Shown here: positions 23,268 through 32,896 of the stretch, piece after piece
Position numbering within the stretch: position 1 is the stretch's first letter
Layout of the letters: each line of letters opens with the position of its first letter
Assembly (NCBI RefSeq): GCF_900105495.1
Contig: NZ_FNTF01000002.1
Location: 4,580,501-4,644,500, forward strand
Direction of reading: 5' to 3'
Length of the DNA stretch: 64,000 bases
From: Pseudomonas frederiksbergensis
Lineage (GTDB): Bacteria > Pseudomonadota > Gammaproteobacteria > Pseudomonadales > Pseudomonadaceae
Notes under the pieces: model-generated
The model's database searches: none
What the model saw: only the letters and a program-made list of their open reading frames with translations
What the model was told of the DNA's origin: nothing
Program-made: the position numbers and the translations under genes

Positions 23268-25868
23268 TTATTTTTTTGGAGGGGGGGTGCAAGTGACCTT
23301 AAACTGACCAATGCCCGTTGGCGGCAGGTTGTATTGTTTTAAGTCCAGGTTCTCGCTACACCAAAGTTTGTCGTTAACCTTGATGACCAGTCGGAACTTG
23401 TCTGGCACACCGGTCAGGAACACCCTGCCCTTGTCTGCAATCATCGCGTCGCTCAGCAAGTTGCCTTCAAGATCGAATACTTGGGCTTGTGCTGCAAACG
23501 GTGCGGGCGTGCCCTGCTGTGTGGTGACGCTGGCCAGAAGGCGACGACCGTTATGGGTCTGAAAATTAGCCAACACGAAAGCGCCGCGGTTAGGCGTGAC
23601 TTCCTGGACCAGTCCAGGAATATCGACATCATCGGATAACGAGTCAGTGTTGAGCGACACTCGGTTATTACGATAAGGCTGGGCCGACGAAATAATCGTG
23701 TAGCCACTGCTGTTGGTCTTAACGCCGCTTCGGGTCAACACGCCGACATCGGCGGCACCGGGTGTGGCCACGATAATATTCGTTTCCCCCAGCGGCTGAG
23801 AAAACATCACAGTATCCCGCGTGGCGACGACAGCCCCTTCTACGCCATAGTCCAATTGCCGATTGTTTTTATCGCTGTTATACGAACCGTGCCAAATTCC
23901 ATTGGCACCGTTGTAACGTGCGGCAACCGAACCTCCCACGACCCGTTCATCATTACTGACCTGCTGGTTGACGCCCAAGGTGTAGGACAGCGCATCGTCC
24001 TGGAACTTGGAGCCGCTGAAGGTGGCTGAACGAGTGGCTCCGCCGTTGGAATCCTGGTTGCTGCTGAAACCAATACGGCTGCTGCTGCCAGGCTGTCCCA
24101 GAGGAATACTCACGCTCAAGGACAGGCTGCGGGTGTCGTCACCGCTGCTGCTGTTCTGCGCCAACCCCAGATTGTAAGAGGCATAGCCCACGCTGAAGCT
24201 GTAACCCAGCTGCAACGACGTGTTGCTCTTGGCCATATTCCAGTAATCCGTCTTGGTCAGGCTGGCGAACATGCCACCGTAACCGCCCAATTGCTGCGAT
24301 ACGCTGGCAGTGAAGCTGCTTTTCATATGGCCTTGCAGGTACGGCGAAAATGCCCGGCTGCTGTCCAGGGCCTCATCGACATAGGGGGTTAACGAACGAT
24401 TACTGCGCGCATTGACCGCCTCATTGAAGCTGTAATAACCGCTCGTGGAATAGCGATAGCCAATCAGGCTGAAGTTGGTATCTGTCAGGTCTAACGTTTT
24501 GGAATAGCGAAAACGATAGGACTGACCCGAAAGCGTTTTAGCCTCAACCCCCATGTCATCGCTCACCGCGTGGGTCACGTCGACGGAAATCGCACCGACG
24601 CCGGCAAAATCGTAAGCAAAACCCAATAGCGATGACTTGTATTGATCACTGACTATGGCGCCGCCAAACAGCGTCGTGCCGTCGCTCAATCCGCGGCGCA
24701 ACGTGCCCAGCACAAAGGCTGGTTTTTCCTGACTGATCGCCCCATCAGCCGGTCGATACTGCCCTGCCGTCAACGAGTAGCTTTGCTGGCCTTCACGCAT
24801 CATGTAGGGCACCGAAGAAAACGACTGGGTGTAGACCTGACGCTCGCCATTGGGGCCTTCGACACTCACCTCGATATCGCCGTTACTGGAGGTTGAATAA
24901 AGATCCTTTAACGCGAACGGACCGGAAGGCACCCATTGTTCACTGATCACGTAACCGCGCTGGCGTAACGTGACCAATGATCGACCGTTTGCCACGCCAC
25001 GCACGACGGGCGCGAAGTTGCGCGAGTCTTCAGGCAGCATGTCCAGGTCCGACTCGATGCCGACACCGCGAAAGGAAATGGAGTCGAATAGTTCGCTATC
25101 GGTAGAGCTCTCGCCGATTGTGGCAATGGCCATCATGTCGCCCAGATCGCGCTGGGCATAGGTATCTACCGATTTCCAATTGCCCTCGACGTTGGTGCTT
25201 TTCTGCCAGGTCGAAAAATTACGCAAGCGCCAGGCACCGGTATTGATACCGCTGCGCAAACTACCGAACTGTGACTGACGATTGCCGTATGACGCTTCGT
25301 AATGGCTACCGGAAAAATTATAGTTGGAGAAGGCTACTTGCTCCCCGTCACTCCAGCTTTTGCGCCTGATTGCAAACGGAACGCTGCCGATGTACGCCTG
25401 CGGAATCTGCAGATCCAGATGCTGCTTATGAAAGTCGTAGCTATAGGTGATATCAGCCAAATCACTGTTGAAGTAGACACATTGGTCGGCACTGATATCG
25501 GCCTGGGCAAGCCGACTCGATTCAACCCCCAACGCTGCCAGGTCATCAACACTGAAACAGGGGAACAATCCCGTGGGAGTCGGTTTCTGATCCGCTGCTT
25601 CCTGAACGAATCGCAAGTCACGTTGCTCTACCTTCCGATTATCGACGGTCACATTGACACGGTACACGCCCGGCAATTGCCCCTTGCTCATGGTCTTGAC
25701 TTGCTCGGCCACTTCGGTCGAAGTGTTACCTCCGCCAATTTCCAAAAATGAAGCATCGAAGCTGTAATCCGCGTAAACCACTGGGGTTGTCAGTCCTGAA
25801 GTAATCAGGGCAAAGCAACTCCAATACTTTGGTAGGCGCGCATAAGCACACATGCGCAAACGAGGCAT
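23268..25868 (-). CDS. Outer membrane fimbrial usher
   Basis: An 866-residue FimD/PapC-type usher. After a signal peptide (about 1-33) come the N-terminal periplasmic domain with YSFDASFLEIGGG, a 24-strand beta-barrel containing a plug domain (PFALKDLYSTSSNGDIEVSV), and two C-terminal periplasmic domains ending in the conserved Cys pair region (KLWCSENLDL, FKVTC). It takes chaperone-subunit complexes and exports the fibre. Length and domain order are normal. It is the third gene of the operon. Confidence 0.9.
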   Translation of the reverse strand: MPRLRMCAYARLPKYWSCFALITSGLTTPVVYADYSFDASFLEIGGGNTSTEVAEQVKTMSKGQLPGVYRVNVTVDNRKVEQRDLRFVQEAADQKPTPTGLFPCFSVDDLAALGVESSRLAQADISADQCVYFNSDLADITYSYDFHKQHLDLQIPQAYIGSVPFAIRRKSWSDGEQVAFSNYNFSGSHYEASYGNRQSQFGSLRSGINTGAWRLRNFSTWQKSTNVEGNWKSVDTYAQRDLGDMMAIATIGESSTDSELFDSISFRGVGIESDLDMLPEDSRNFAPVVRGVANGRSLVTLRQRGYVISEQWVPSGPFALKDLYSTSSNGDIEVSVEGPNGERQVYTQSFSSVPYMMREGQQSYSLTAGQYRPADGAISQEKPAFVLGTLRRGLSDGTTLFGGAIVSDQYKSSLLGFAYDFAGVGAISVDVTHAVSDDMGVEAKTLSGQSYRFRYSKTLDLTDTNFSLIGYRYSTSGYYSFNEAVNARSNRSLTPYVDEALDSSRAFSPYLQGHMKSSFTASVSQQLGGYGGMFASLTKTDYWNMAKSNTSLQLGYSFSVGYASYNLGLAQNSSSGDDTRSLSLSVSIPLGQPGSSSRIGFSSNQDSNGGATRSATFSGSKFQDDALSYTLGVNQQVSNDERVVGGSVAARYNGANGIWHGSYNSDKNNRQLDYGVEGAVVATRDTVMFSQPLGETNIIVATPGAADVGVLTRSGVKTNSSGYTIISSAQPYRNNRVSLNTDSLSDDVDIPGLVQEVTPNRGAFVLANFQTHNGRRLLASVTTQQGTPAPFAAQAQVFDLEGNLLSDAMIADKGRVFLTGVPDKFRLVIKVNDKLWCSENLDLKQYNLPPTGIGQFKVTCTPPPKK

Positions 25869-25905
25869 GAGAGAGTCCTTTCTTTAAAATTTAGAACCTT
25901 AATGC

Positions 25906-26601
25906 TCAGTGAACTGTAACGGGGGCTGCCTTGACGGTGCTGCCGTATTCATTTATGTAACTCAGTACAATTGTATCGCCCGTTTTAAGTGCTTGTGCGG
26001 ACTGCAGCGTACTAACTGGCTTAATGACCTCAGGCAAATCTTTGTTAATAGTGTTATTAACCAATACCTCACTCACCACCACATTAAAACCTGAGCGATT
26101 ACGAACACTAAGTTTGCCATCATCAACGCTCCACTGCAGTTGATCAACAGCATCCTTCAGTGACCCCTTCAAGTTTTCCGGGCGATAAAAAAGCTTGATC
26201 GTTGTTTTCAATGCAATCTGCAGTACGTTCTGACTGTGCTGCTCGGCGCTCACCGCCGGGATAGCCTTGACGTTGACAAAGAACAGACTCTCCCTGTCGC
26301 CAGGCAAGTTCTGTACGTTGGTCGCGATTATTCGCAGAATGTTCTGACTTTTCGCATCGAGCCTGAACAGCGGCGGAGTAACAATAAACTCATCGGCACT
26401 GGTATCGCGATTATCATAAGGACTTATCCAAGACTGAACCAAATAAGGAGAATCATCATCGGTGTTGGCCAGAGAGAGATTCGCCTCTTTGTCTTTACCT
26501 TGATAAACCACGCGTGTGGTGCCCACGTTGACGCCCGCCTGAAGCTGGGGCAACCAAAAACACGCCGCCAGAGCCGTAAAGGCCGCAACTTTTAAGCGCA
26601 T
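25906..26601 (-). CDS. Periplasmic fimbrial chaperone
   Basis: A 231-residue PapD-type chaperone with two Ig-like domains. It has a signal peptide (about 1-22), the start GVNVGTTRVVYQGKDKEANLS with the conserved Arg that anchors the subunit's C-terminus, the F1-G1 donor strand region NVLQIALKTTIKLFYRP, and the second-domain ending YINEYGSTV. It holds subunits until the usher takes them. It follows the major pilin gene by 66 bp. Confidence 0.9.
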   Translation of the reverse strand: MRLKVAAFTALAACFWLPQLQAGVNVGTTRVVYQGKDKEANLSLANTDDDSPYLVQSWISPYDNRDTSADEFIVTPPLFRLDAKSQNILRIIATNVQNLPGDRESLFFVNVKAIPAVSAEQHSQNVLQIALKTTIKLFYRPENLKGSLKDAVDQLQWSVDDGKLSVRNRSGFNVVVSEVLVNNTINKDLPEVIKPVSTLQSAQALKTGDTIVLSYINEYGSTVKAAPVTVH

Positions 26602-26667
26602 GATAAATAGTCCTCGGTTAACACCAGGGCTCGCTACTGAATTCGACCCCTGGCGTTAATATCATGA

Positions 26668-27243
26668 TTACTTGTAGGTCACATCGAAACTGGCCAGTGC
26701 ATTTACCTGGCCGGTGCCGATACCGCGAACACCAGGCTTACCATCAGCACCCTCTGTGTCTGCAACCAGGCGCACATAAGATGCGGTGAAATCAAAGGTA
26801 TTGGACTGCGGGCGCAACACGTAATCCGTGCTGGCGGTGTTGAGTGGTAGTTTGGCTCCGGTGCGGGCATCGTTGATTTGAATACCGACCCCCGCTACCT
26901 GATTGGCACCGGTCATGCCCAGGATCGTTGGATCGGAAGACGATTGCTGTCCGCGGAAGGTGATCGCCGCATTTTTCAATGTGGCACTGCTGCAGTTTTC
27001 CAGCGAGATTGAAAACGGAACGGATCCAGCGGTGGCACCGACCGTGTTGGCGAAGTCCCCCACGCGGACCTGCCCCAAATCAACCGACTTCTTCACATTC
27101 TCGGTACTGATGGTACAAGCGTTGTCATTGATCGAACCCGTGAATTCAACTTGGCCGTCCGATGCTTGTGCACTGACGGCGGCCATCAGGATCAACAATG
27201 AGGAACCACACAGAGCGGTGCATTTACAGATATTCTTAACCAT
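26668..27243 (-). CDS. Major fimbrial pilin
   Basis: A 191-residue subunit starting at ATG 27243 with AAGGGTAA upstream; earlier in-frame starts would add 60 residues before the signal peptide (VKNICKCTALCGSSLLILMA, ending AQAS). The mature protein has the pilin Cys pair (DNACTIS and LENCSS) and the C-terminal LASFDVTYK. First gene of the operon, 110 bp downstream of the shared regulatory box at 27353-27370, so it should be the most abundant subunit. Confidence 0.85.
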   Translation of the reverse strand: MVKNICKCTALCGSSLLILMAAVSAQASDGQVEFTGSINDNACTISTENVKKSVDLGQVRVGDFANTVGATAGSVPFSISLENCSSATLKNAAITFRGQQSSSDPTILGMTGANQVAGVGIQINDARTGAKLPLNTASTDYVLRPQSNTFDFTASYVRLVADTEGADGKPGVRGIGTGQVNALASFDVTYK

Positions 27244-27352
27244 GAAAGTTACCCTTAGCTGTAGTAGATGTGCAATTTCATCATTTAACGTCCCTGTTCC
27301 ACGGCTTGCCGTAGCAGGTGATTCAATAATGCACTGCAACATGCGCCTACCC

Positions 27353-27370
27353 CATAAGACGATTCTTAAA
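27353..27370 (-). promoter_or_regulatory. RocA/RcsB-like box upstream of the pilin gene (site a)
   Basis: On the minus strand this reads TTTAAGAATCGTCTTATG, nearly identical to the site upstream of the kinase genes (TTAGGAATCGTCTTATG). It lies 110 bp before the major pilin ATG. The core resembles the RcsB box (TAAGAAT-N-TCTTA). It is seen in the sequence; regulator binding is inferred. Confidence 0.6.
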
Positions 27371-27482
27371 CACCACTTATCTTCACGAATAAAAATGCGC
27401 GGCAAGGCCAAAACGCTGTTCACTCACTTACTACTGGTAGTCGCATGCGGTCATGCGCGCTCTCGTTTGATCCTTAAGAAAA

Positions 27483-28388
27483 TCAGGCAATCCACTTTCG
27501 ATCTCCGGTAAAACAGATGGTCAACCATCGTGTTGTGTCTGGCTTGCCAAGCTTGGCGGAAATCTGTTCCCTGAGTGCATCTAGCTTTCCCACATCCTGC
27601 AATTGATAATCCATCGGCAACACTACATGAATTTCGATAAACCGCGCACGTCCATGCTTCTGAACATACGAGACGTATTCGGAAAAACCCTGATTAGCTT
27701 TAACCTCGTCCATCACTCGGCGAACTTTTTCATCTAGCTGATCGGGGACGATCCCAAGTACATCGCGTAACGCTGGCCTTAAGATCTTAAGCGCCGGCGC
27801 GAGCATGCTCAGCCCCAACAGGATCAGGACAGATGGATCGACGTAAGCGGCCCATGCGCCATAGCCTTGCGACTTGAGCACCAACGCGGTGAGAAAGCTA
27901 ACCAGCAAGCCGATCGAAAGCATTGCATCCACCAGCCAACTGATATTGTCGAACTGGATCAGCGAAGATTTCAACGTACGATTGCGATAGCGGACGTAGA
28001 AGAAATAGCCCAAACAGACGACGCTAAGTACTGCCGCAAAAGGGATCACGATGCTCAATTCGACCTCGCGCCCACCATTGACTATGCCGAACATACCGCT
28101 GAGGAAGGCGTAAATTGCAATCAATAACAGAAAGCTGCCTTCGATGAGCAGTACCATCGGCTCCAGGTGCCAGAAGCCAAACTGGAAGCGCTGGTTGCTT
28201 TCCTTGGCAATCAACTTGGCGGTGATCAGCATTAGAACTTTGATGAAGGTTGCGACCAACGAAAAAAACCCATCGAACAAAATCGATTGGGAGCCAGAAA
28301 AAAACCCCGTGATGATAGCGGCAATTGCCACAGCAAACATCAGAGCGGTCGATTGTTTGAGCATTGTCTGCTCAACACGGTTACTCAC
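27483..28388 (-). CDS. Cation diffusion facilitator family transporter
   Basis: A 301-residue membrane protein. GTG at 28388 is chosen because TAGGAGGCTAT stands directly before it; an in-frame ATG 13 codons upstream lacks a site. Five to six membrane segments are visible. The metal-binding face shows SILFDGFFSLVATFIK and ISWLVDAMLSIGLLVS (Asp-containing helices 2 and 5), followed by a cytoplasmic domain from about residue 210 with FIEIHVVLP. Likely exports a divalent metal such as zinc, iron or manganese by proton exchange; the metal is not decided by the visible residues. Confidence 0.8.
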   Translation of the reverse strand: MSNRVEQTMLKQSTALMFAVAIAAIITGFFSGSQSILFDGFFSLVATFIKVLMLITAKLIAKESNQRFQFGFWHLEPMVLLIEGSFLLLIAIYAFLSGMFGIVNGGREVELSIVIPFAAVLSVVCLGYFFYVRYRNRTLKSSLIQFDNISWLVDAMLSIGLLVSFLTALVLKSQGYGAWAAYVDPSVLILLGLSMLAPALKILRPALRDVLGIVPDQLDEKVRRVMDEVKANQGFSEYVSYVQKHGRARFIEIHVVLPMDYQLQDVGKLDALREQISAKLGKPDTTRWLTICFTGDRKWIA

Positions 28389-28498
28389 ATAGCCTCCTAC
28401 AACATAATTCAACTCGCCGCCTAGCACGGCTAATCTTGCGAAGCCTAGTCTACGCGACAGTCTTTACGCAATTTCGTGAAATATACTAGCAAATGTAT

Positions 28499-28515
28499 AT
28501 AAGAATCGTCCTATA
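28499..28515 (+). promoter_or_regulatory. RocA/RcsB-like box (site b)
   Basis: ATAAGAATCGTCCTATA lies in a near-palindromic TATA-flanked context, between the divergent CDF and kinase genes. It shares the core AGAATCGTC with site a and differs from site c by a few bases. Confidence 0.5.
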
Positions 28516-28579
28516 TACGAACACACAACCCTTGTCCCGGAAAGCTGCCATAGCACTGCAAAGAAAAAATTATTGATAT

Positions 28580-28596
28580 TTAGGAATCGTCTTATG
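28580..28596 (+). promoter_or_regulatory. RocA/RcsB-like box (site c)
   Basis: TTAGGAATCGTCTTATG, the best match to the pilin-operon site (one or two differences over 17 bases). It lies 225 bp before the first kinase gene. The adjoining TTCCTATCG may be a further half-site. Confidence 0.6.
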
Positions 28597-28770
28597 TTCC
28601 TATCGTTATAGCCGTGTGAGTCAGCTTGATCAACCAATGAAAATCGCCATATGAAAATACACAAAAGCCTTACCGAGCCAGACAGTCCTCTGCGGCTTAT
28701 AAGTTTTTACGACACTAAACTAAAACGATGTGACCGCTACGCCAGCGAATAAAGACAAAGAGCGCCAGTT

Positions 28771-28787
28771 TTAGGAATCGCCTGATA
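28771..28787 (+). promoter_or_regulatory. RocA/RcsB-like box (site d)
   Basis: TTAGGAATCGCCTGATA, 34 bp before the kinase ATG and therefore within or just after the promoter. Binding here could repress or activate, depending on the transcription start, which is not visible. Confidence 0.5.
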
Positions 28788-28800
28788 CCCGCTCAAATAT

Positions 28801-28812
28801 CCTATCGATAGG
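28801..28812. repeat. 12-bp palindrome over the kinase ribosome binding site
   Basis: CCTATCGATAGG is perfect and covers the AGGG that serves as ribosome binding site for the ATG at 28821. It could form a short hairpin hiding the site or bind a dimeric regulator. Confidence 0.35.
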
Positions 28813-28820
28813 GTATTCGG

Positions 28821-31643
28821 ATGAAACTGAAGAACTACCTTTACCAGATCAATCCCCTCCTCTCTACGCCAAACGCCGCAAGACGTTTGTTGCGTATTTT
28901 TGGCGTGGTTTTGCTCGTCGGTATACTAAGCGGCGTCTACAGTTTCCTGCTGCTGACGTTCAACGCCGAAGTGTCGCGCAGACGCAGCCACATGAGCAGT
29001 GCGATTGCTGAAGCCCATACCTTTTTCACCACCCGCGAAGCGCTGCTCGAAAGCCTTAGCCTGTCGGCGATTCGCAAGCCCGATGGCGTAAAGCCGCAAG
29101 TATCACCGGAAGAAATCCATTTACTGCTGGGCAATACGCGCGGCAAGCAATGGAGCATTTGGCTGAGCGAGCGGATTCGGCAATATCTGACGAGCAAGCA
29201 GGTCAACTTGCTGTACGTCAGCAGTGGCAACAATCTTCAGGTGAAAAGGCTTTATACGGCAACACCGACCGTGGCCGATTTTCCCCAGGCAATGCTCGAA
29301 CGCTTGCAAGCGTTGAAAGGTGAGAATTCCAGTGCGATGGACGAGTTATGGCTGACCAATCAATCGTCCAGCCATTCTCAGTTATACATATTCATTCGCC
29401 TTGATGCGCACGACCTCGATTCCGGGTGGTTGGGACTAGAGATGGACGGTCGCGAAGTATCCCATGCGTTGGATGATCAAAGCGCCGGGCAGTTCATGAT
29501 GTTCAACCCCGACGGCATGCTGCTGTTCAGCAACAGCCAACCTGCACAGATCTGTAAAAATCTCATGCAAATGCAGCGTCAGAATTTCTTTGGCTTTGTT
29601 GGAAAAAATTTTCTGCCCGATAATCTGGTGATGCGCAAACAATTGAAGTCATCCGACTGGCAATTGGTCTACTCCATCGATTTGCGGGATGTGCTCATTG
29701 CTCTATGGCCACGACTTGGCGGCGCCCTACTGTTCTGCCTGTTCAGCATCAGCCTGGTGTGGATTGTGATTCGACGCCTCGAATACCGGTTTATCACGCC
29801 CACCATCAGTCGGATCCAGGCGCTGGTCGAAAGCGAACTATTCAGCAGCGACGTGATTCAGACCGCACCCGTTGCGCTGTGTGTGCTGAGGCGCGCCAAC
29901 GGCCAGGTGGTGCTGGAAAACACCTTGTCACAGCAATGGCTGGGCCAGAGTGGTGAGCGTGAACGGCTCAGTCCGCGCTGGATCTACCAGGCATTCGATG
30001 AGATGAACCCGCAAGTCACTGACTACTTCGAAGCCGCCGACGGTCGTCACCTGTACCTGAGTTGCGCGCCCACCCGTTACAAGGGCGAAGACGTGTTGCT
30101 CTGCGCCTTCAGTGACATCAGCACCCGCACTCAGATTGAAGATGCGCTGGATCAGGCGCGGCAACTGGCCGATGCAGCGAACGAAGCAAAAACCCTGTTC
30201 CTGGCCACCATGAGCCATGAAATCCGCACGCCTTTATATGGCGTGTTGGGCACCTTGGAATTGCTGGCCCGAACCGAACTGGATGCGCAACAAACCAACT
30301 ATCTGCGCACCATCGAAGGATCATCTGCGACGCTGTTGCAATTGATCAGCGACGTACTCGATGTATCGAAAATCGAAGCAGGGCAACTGGCACTCGAACT
30401 CACAGAGTTCAGCGTACTCGAACTGATTCACGAAGTGATCCAGGGATACTCAGCAGCAGCCCACGGCAAGGGCCTTGATCTATACGCGGTGATTGATCCG
30501 AAATTGCCGGAACGGATGATCGGCGATGTGTCGCGCATCCGCCAAATTCTCTACAACCTGCTGAGCAACGCCGTCAAATTCACCGACGCAGGCCATATCG
30601 TCCTGCGCGTGAGTTTGATTGGCCGCGACGGCGAGCGCGCCAACTTGTTCTGGCAAGTCTCGGACACTGGAAAAGGCATCACCCAGGAGGACCAGACACG
30701 AATTTTTGAACCCTTCTACCAAACTCGCGGCCACGCCAACGTGATCGCCGGTACTGGCCTCGGTCTGCCCATTTGCCAGCGCCTCACTCACTTGATGAAT
30801 GGCAGTATCCGCGTGGTCAGCGAACCCGGACTGGGTAGCAGTTTTTCGCTGACTCTCTCTCTGGAACAGCCCTCAAGCCCCGCGTTGAATGACAGTTTCA
30901 CGCCGTTGTTGCCAAAAGTGGTGTTTGTGCTTTCACCCGTTCGCGAACTCGCGGAAGCCATGAGCGGCTGGTTACGTCGATGGGGCGCACGCCCGCAACT
31001 CGAGCGCCCTTCGCGCGGCACCGATACGCCAGACAGCGTGCTGCTTGAGCTGCATCCCGGTTGCTACGAAGCGCGCCTGGCCCCTGAATGGACGGGGCCG
31101 CTGGTGATGGCCACCGGCGAGGGCTACAAAGAACCCCAAGCAGGTTCCGGCGGCTGGGTCGTCAACATCAACTATCTGGAGGCCATTCATCAGGCTGTCA
31201 GCCGGGCCCAAGGGCTTTCGGCAATCAAACTGGAAAATGACAACCTGCAATGGCAGCTGAAAAAGTTGCATTTGCACATACTGGTGGCTGAAGACAACGT
31301 CATCAACCGGTTGATCCTGCATGACCAATTGCAGGAACTAGGGTGTACGGCAGAACTTGCCGGCAATGGTGAGGAGGCACTGACGATGTGGCGCAGAGGT
31401 CGCTTCGACATGATTCTGAGCGACGTCAACATGCCGCGCAAAAATGGCTACGAACTGGCGCGAGAGTTGCGCCGTATGGGTTGCAACGTACCGATCATCG
31501 GCGCAACCGCCAACGCCATGCGCGGCGAAGAAGCCCTGTGTCTGGCTGCTGGAATGAACCATTGCCTGGTCAAACCTTTCACGTTGCAGGCCTTGCACAA
31601 CCAACTGGCGCCTTACGAAAGAACTTCTAATGAAACCACTTAG
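28821..31643 (+). CDS. Hybrid sensor histidine kinase, RocS-like, without Hpt domain
   Basis: A 940-residue inner-membrane kinase. Membrane segments at about 24-47 and 298-320 enclose a periplasmic sensor of roughly 250 residues. Then come a PAS-like region (about 350-430), a HisKA domain with MSHEIRTPLYGVLG (His about 466), a HATPase domain (about 570-685, GTGLGLPICQRL) and a receiver domain (about 820-930, Asp in MILSDVNMPRK). It ends there: the C-terminal Hpt domain found in the second kinase and in P. aeruginosa RocS1 is absent. Its phosphorelay may therefore use the other kinase's Hpt domain. The stop overlaps the next gene by 14 bp. It is a paralogue of 32897-36115. Confidence 0.85.
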   Translation: MKLKNYLYQINPLLSTPNAARRLLRIFGVVLLVGILSGVYSFLLLTFNAEVSRRRSHMSSAIAEAHTFFTTREALLESLSLSAIRKPDGVKPQVSPEEIHLLLGNTRGKQWSIWLSERIRQYLTSKQVNLLYVSSGNNLQVKRLYTATPTVADFPQAMLERLQALKGENSSAMDELWLTNQSSSHSQLYIFIRLDAHDLDSGWLGLEMDGREVSHALDDQSAGQFMMFNPDGMLLFSNSQPAQICKNLMQMQRQNFFGFVGKNFLPDNLVMRKQLKSSDWQLVYSIDLRDVLIALWPRLGGALLFCLFSISLVWIVIRRLEYRFITPTISRIQALVESELFSSDVIQTAPVALCVLRRANGQVVLENTLSQQWLGQSGERERLSPRWIYQAFDEMNPQVTDYFEAADGRHLYLSCAPTRYKGEDVLLCAFSDISTRTQIEDALDQARQLADAANEAKTLFLATMSHEIRTPLYGVLGTLELLARTELDAQQTNYLRTIEGSSATLLQLISDVLDVSKIEAGQLALELTEFSVLELIHEVIQGYSAAAHGKGLDLYAVIDPKLPERMIGDVSRIRQILYNLLSNAVKFTDAGHIVLRVSLIGRDGERANLFWQVSDTGKGITQEDQTRIFEPFYQTRGHANVIAGTGLGLPICQRLTHLMNGSIRVVSEPGLGSSFSLTLSLEQPSSPALNDSFTPLLPKVVFVLSPVRELAEAMSGWLRRWGARPQLERPSRGTDTPDSVLLELHPGCYEARLAPEWTGPLVMATGEGYKEPQAGSGGWVVNINYLEAIHQAVSRAQGLSAIKLENDNLQWQLKKLHLHILVAEDNVINRLILHDQLQELGCTAELAGNGEEALTMWRRGRFDMILSDVNMPRKNGYELARELRRMGCNVPIIGATANAMRGEEALCLAAGMNHCLVKPFTLQALHNQLAPYERTSNETT

Positions 31644-32817
31644 TATCCTGATCGTTGAAGATCACCCTTTCCAGCAACTGTATTTACGGAATCTGTTCAG
31701 CGAGCTGGGAGACTTTGATCTTAAGTTCGCTCAAGAAGGCAGCGTAGCGCTGGACTTCCTGAAAAGGCACGACTTCGATCTGGTGCTGACTGATTTGCTG
31801 ATGCCGGGGATGGACGGCGTCCAGTTCATTCAGGGTTTGGCAGCATCAGGTTCAAGGCCCGCGCTGGCGATCATGAGCGTCGCCTCCCGACGCATGCTGA
31901 CCAGCGCCAGCCTCGCCGCGCGCAATCTAGGCGTCAGCGTCATCGGCCTTATTTCCAAACCGGTCAAGAGCGGTGCACTACGTAAGCTAACCGAGCAGTT
32001 GAGAAAAATGCATCAAGCCACCCAGCCTCCGCCCGGACCGGAAATTGATCACCTGGCGATACTCGCGGGTCTGGACAACGGTGAATTGCAAGCCTGGTTC
32101 CAGCCAAAAAAGTCGCTGGTCAACGGCCGTATCGTCGCAGCAGAGGCGCTGGTGCGCTGGATCCATCCTGAGCATGGCGTGCTGTTGCCGGGTATGTTTC
32201 TGCCCGCCTTCAAGGCGTTTGGCCTGGAGGAAAGCCTGCTCTGGTGTATTCTCGAGCAAGCGATGAAGGCGCAGAAACTATGGGACGTTCAAGGCTACGC
32301 GATTCCCGTGTCAATCAACTTGCCCACCCACTTGCTTAACAGTCCGGACCTGCCGGACCGGATTCTGCAATTTGTCCTCAAACACCATGGCGTCCCGGCG
32401 ATGATCTGTTTCGAGCTGATGGAGTGTTCGATGCCAGACGACATCAGCAACTTCTACGCCGGTGCGTGCCGATTGCGCATGAAGGGATTCGGGCTTTCGC
32501 AGGATGATTTCGGTCAGGGCTACAGTTCGTACATGAATCTGGTGTCAACGCCGTTCACCGAACTGAAGATTGACCGGGCACTGGTGCACGGCTGCGGCGA
32601 AAATGAAGAGTTGACTCTGGCCCTGACCAGCATCGTCGCACTTGGACGTCAGTTGGGTCTCACAGTGGTGGCCGAAGGCGTGGAAACAGCACAGGAGCTG
32701 GCACTATTGCGTAGAATCAACTGCACTCAGGTTCAGGGGTTTCTCATTTCCCATGCGGTGTCATCATCCGAATTTCAGCAACTGCTGACCCAGGACGGCC
32801 CGGCTGTGGCGGATTGA
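31630..32817 (+). CDS. RocR-like response regulator with EAL phosphodiesterase
   Basis: A 395-residue protein with a receiver domain (residues 5-125, phospho-Asp in LVLTDLLMPGMDG, Lys in ISKPVKSG) and an EAL domain (about 140-390). The catalytic set looks complete: EALVRW, SINLPTH, FELME, DDFGQGYSS, KIDRAL and VVAEGVET. It should hydrolyse cyclic di-GMP to pGpG, and in the P. aeruginosa Roc/Sad locus the equivalent protein antagonises the LuxR-type regulator. Its overlap with the first kinase gene implies coupled translation. Confidence 0.85.
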   Translation: MKPLSILIVEDHPFQQLYLRNLFSELGDFDLKFAQEGSVALDFLKRHDFDLVLTDLLMPGMDGVQFIQGLAASGSRPALAIMSVASRRMLTSASLAARNLGVSVIGLISKPVKSGALRKLTEQLRKMHQATQPPPGPEIDHLAILAGLDNGELQAWFQPKKSLVNGRIVAAEALVRWIHPEHGVLLPGMFLPAFKAFGLEESLLWCILEQAMKAQKLWDVQGYAIPVSINLPTHLLNSPDLPDRILQFVLKHHGVPAMICFELMECSMPDDISNFYAGACRLRMKGFGLSQDDFGQGYSSYMNLVSTPFTELKIDRALVHGCGENEELTLALTSIVALGRQLGLTVVAEGVETAQELALLRRINCTQVQGFLISHAVSSSEFQQLLTQDGPAVAD

Positions 32818-32896
32818 ATCCCTGGCGCACAGATTTTGTTTCATCAGAGGTAGCGGTGTCCAAGGCTTATACAAGCGTCTCCAACAGGCTGGTCCA

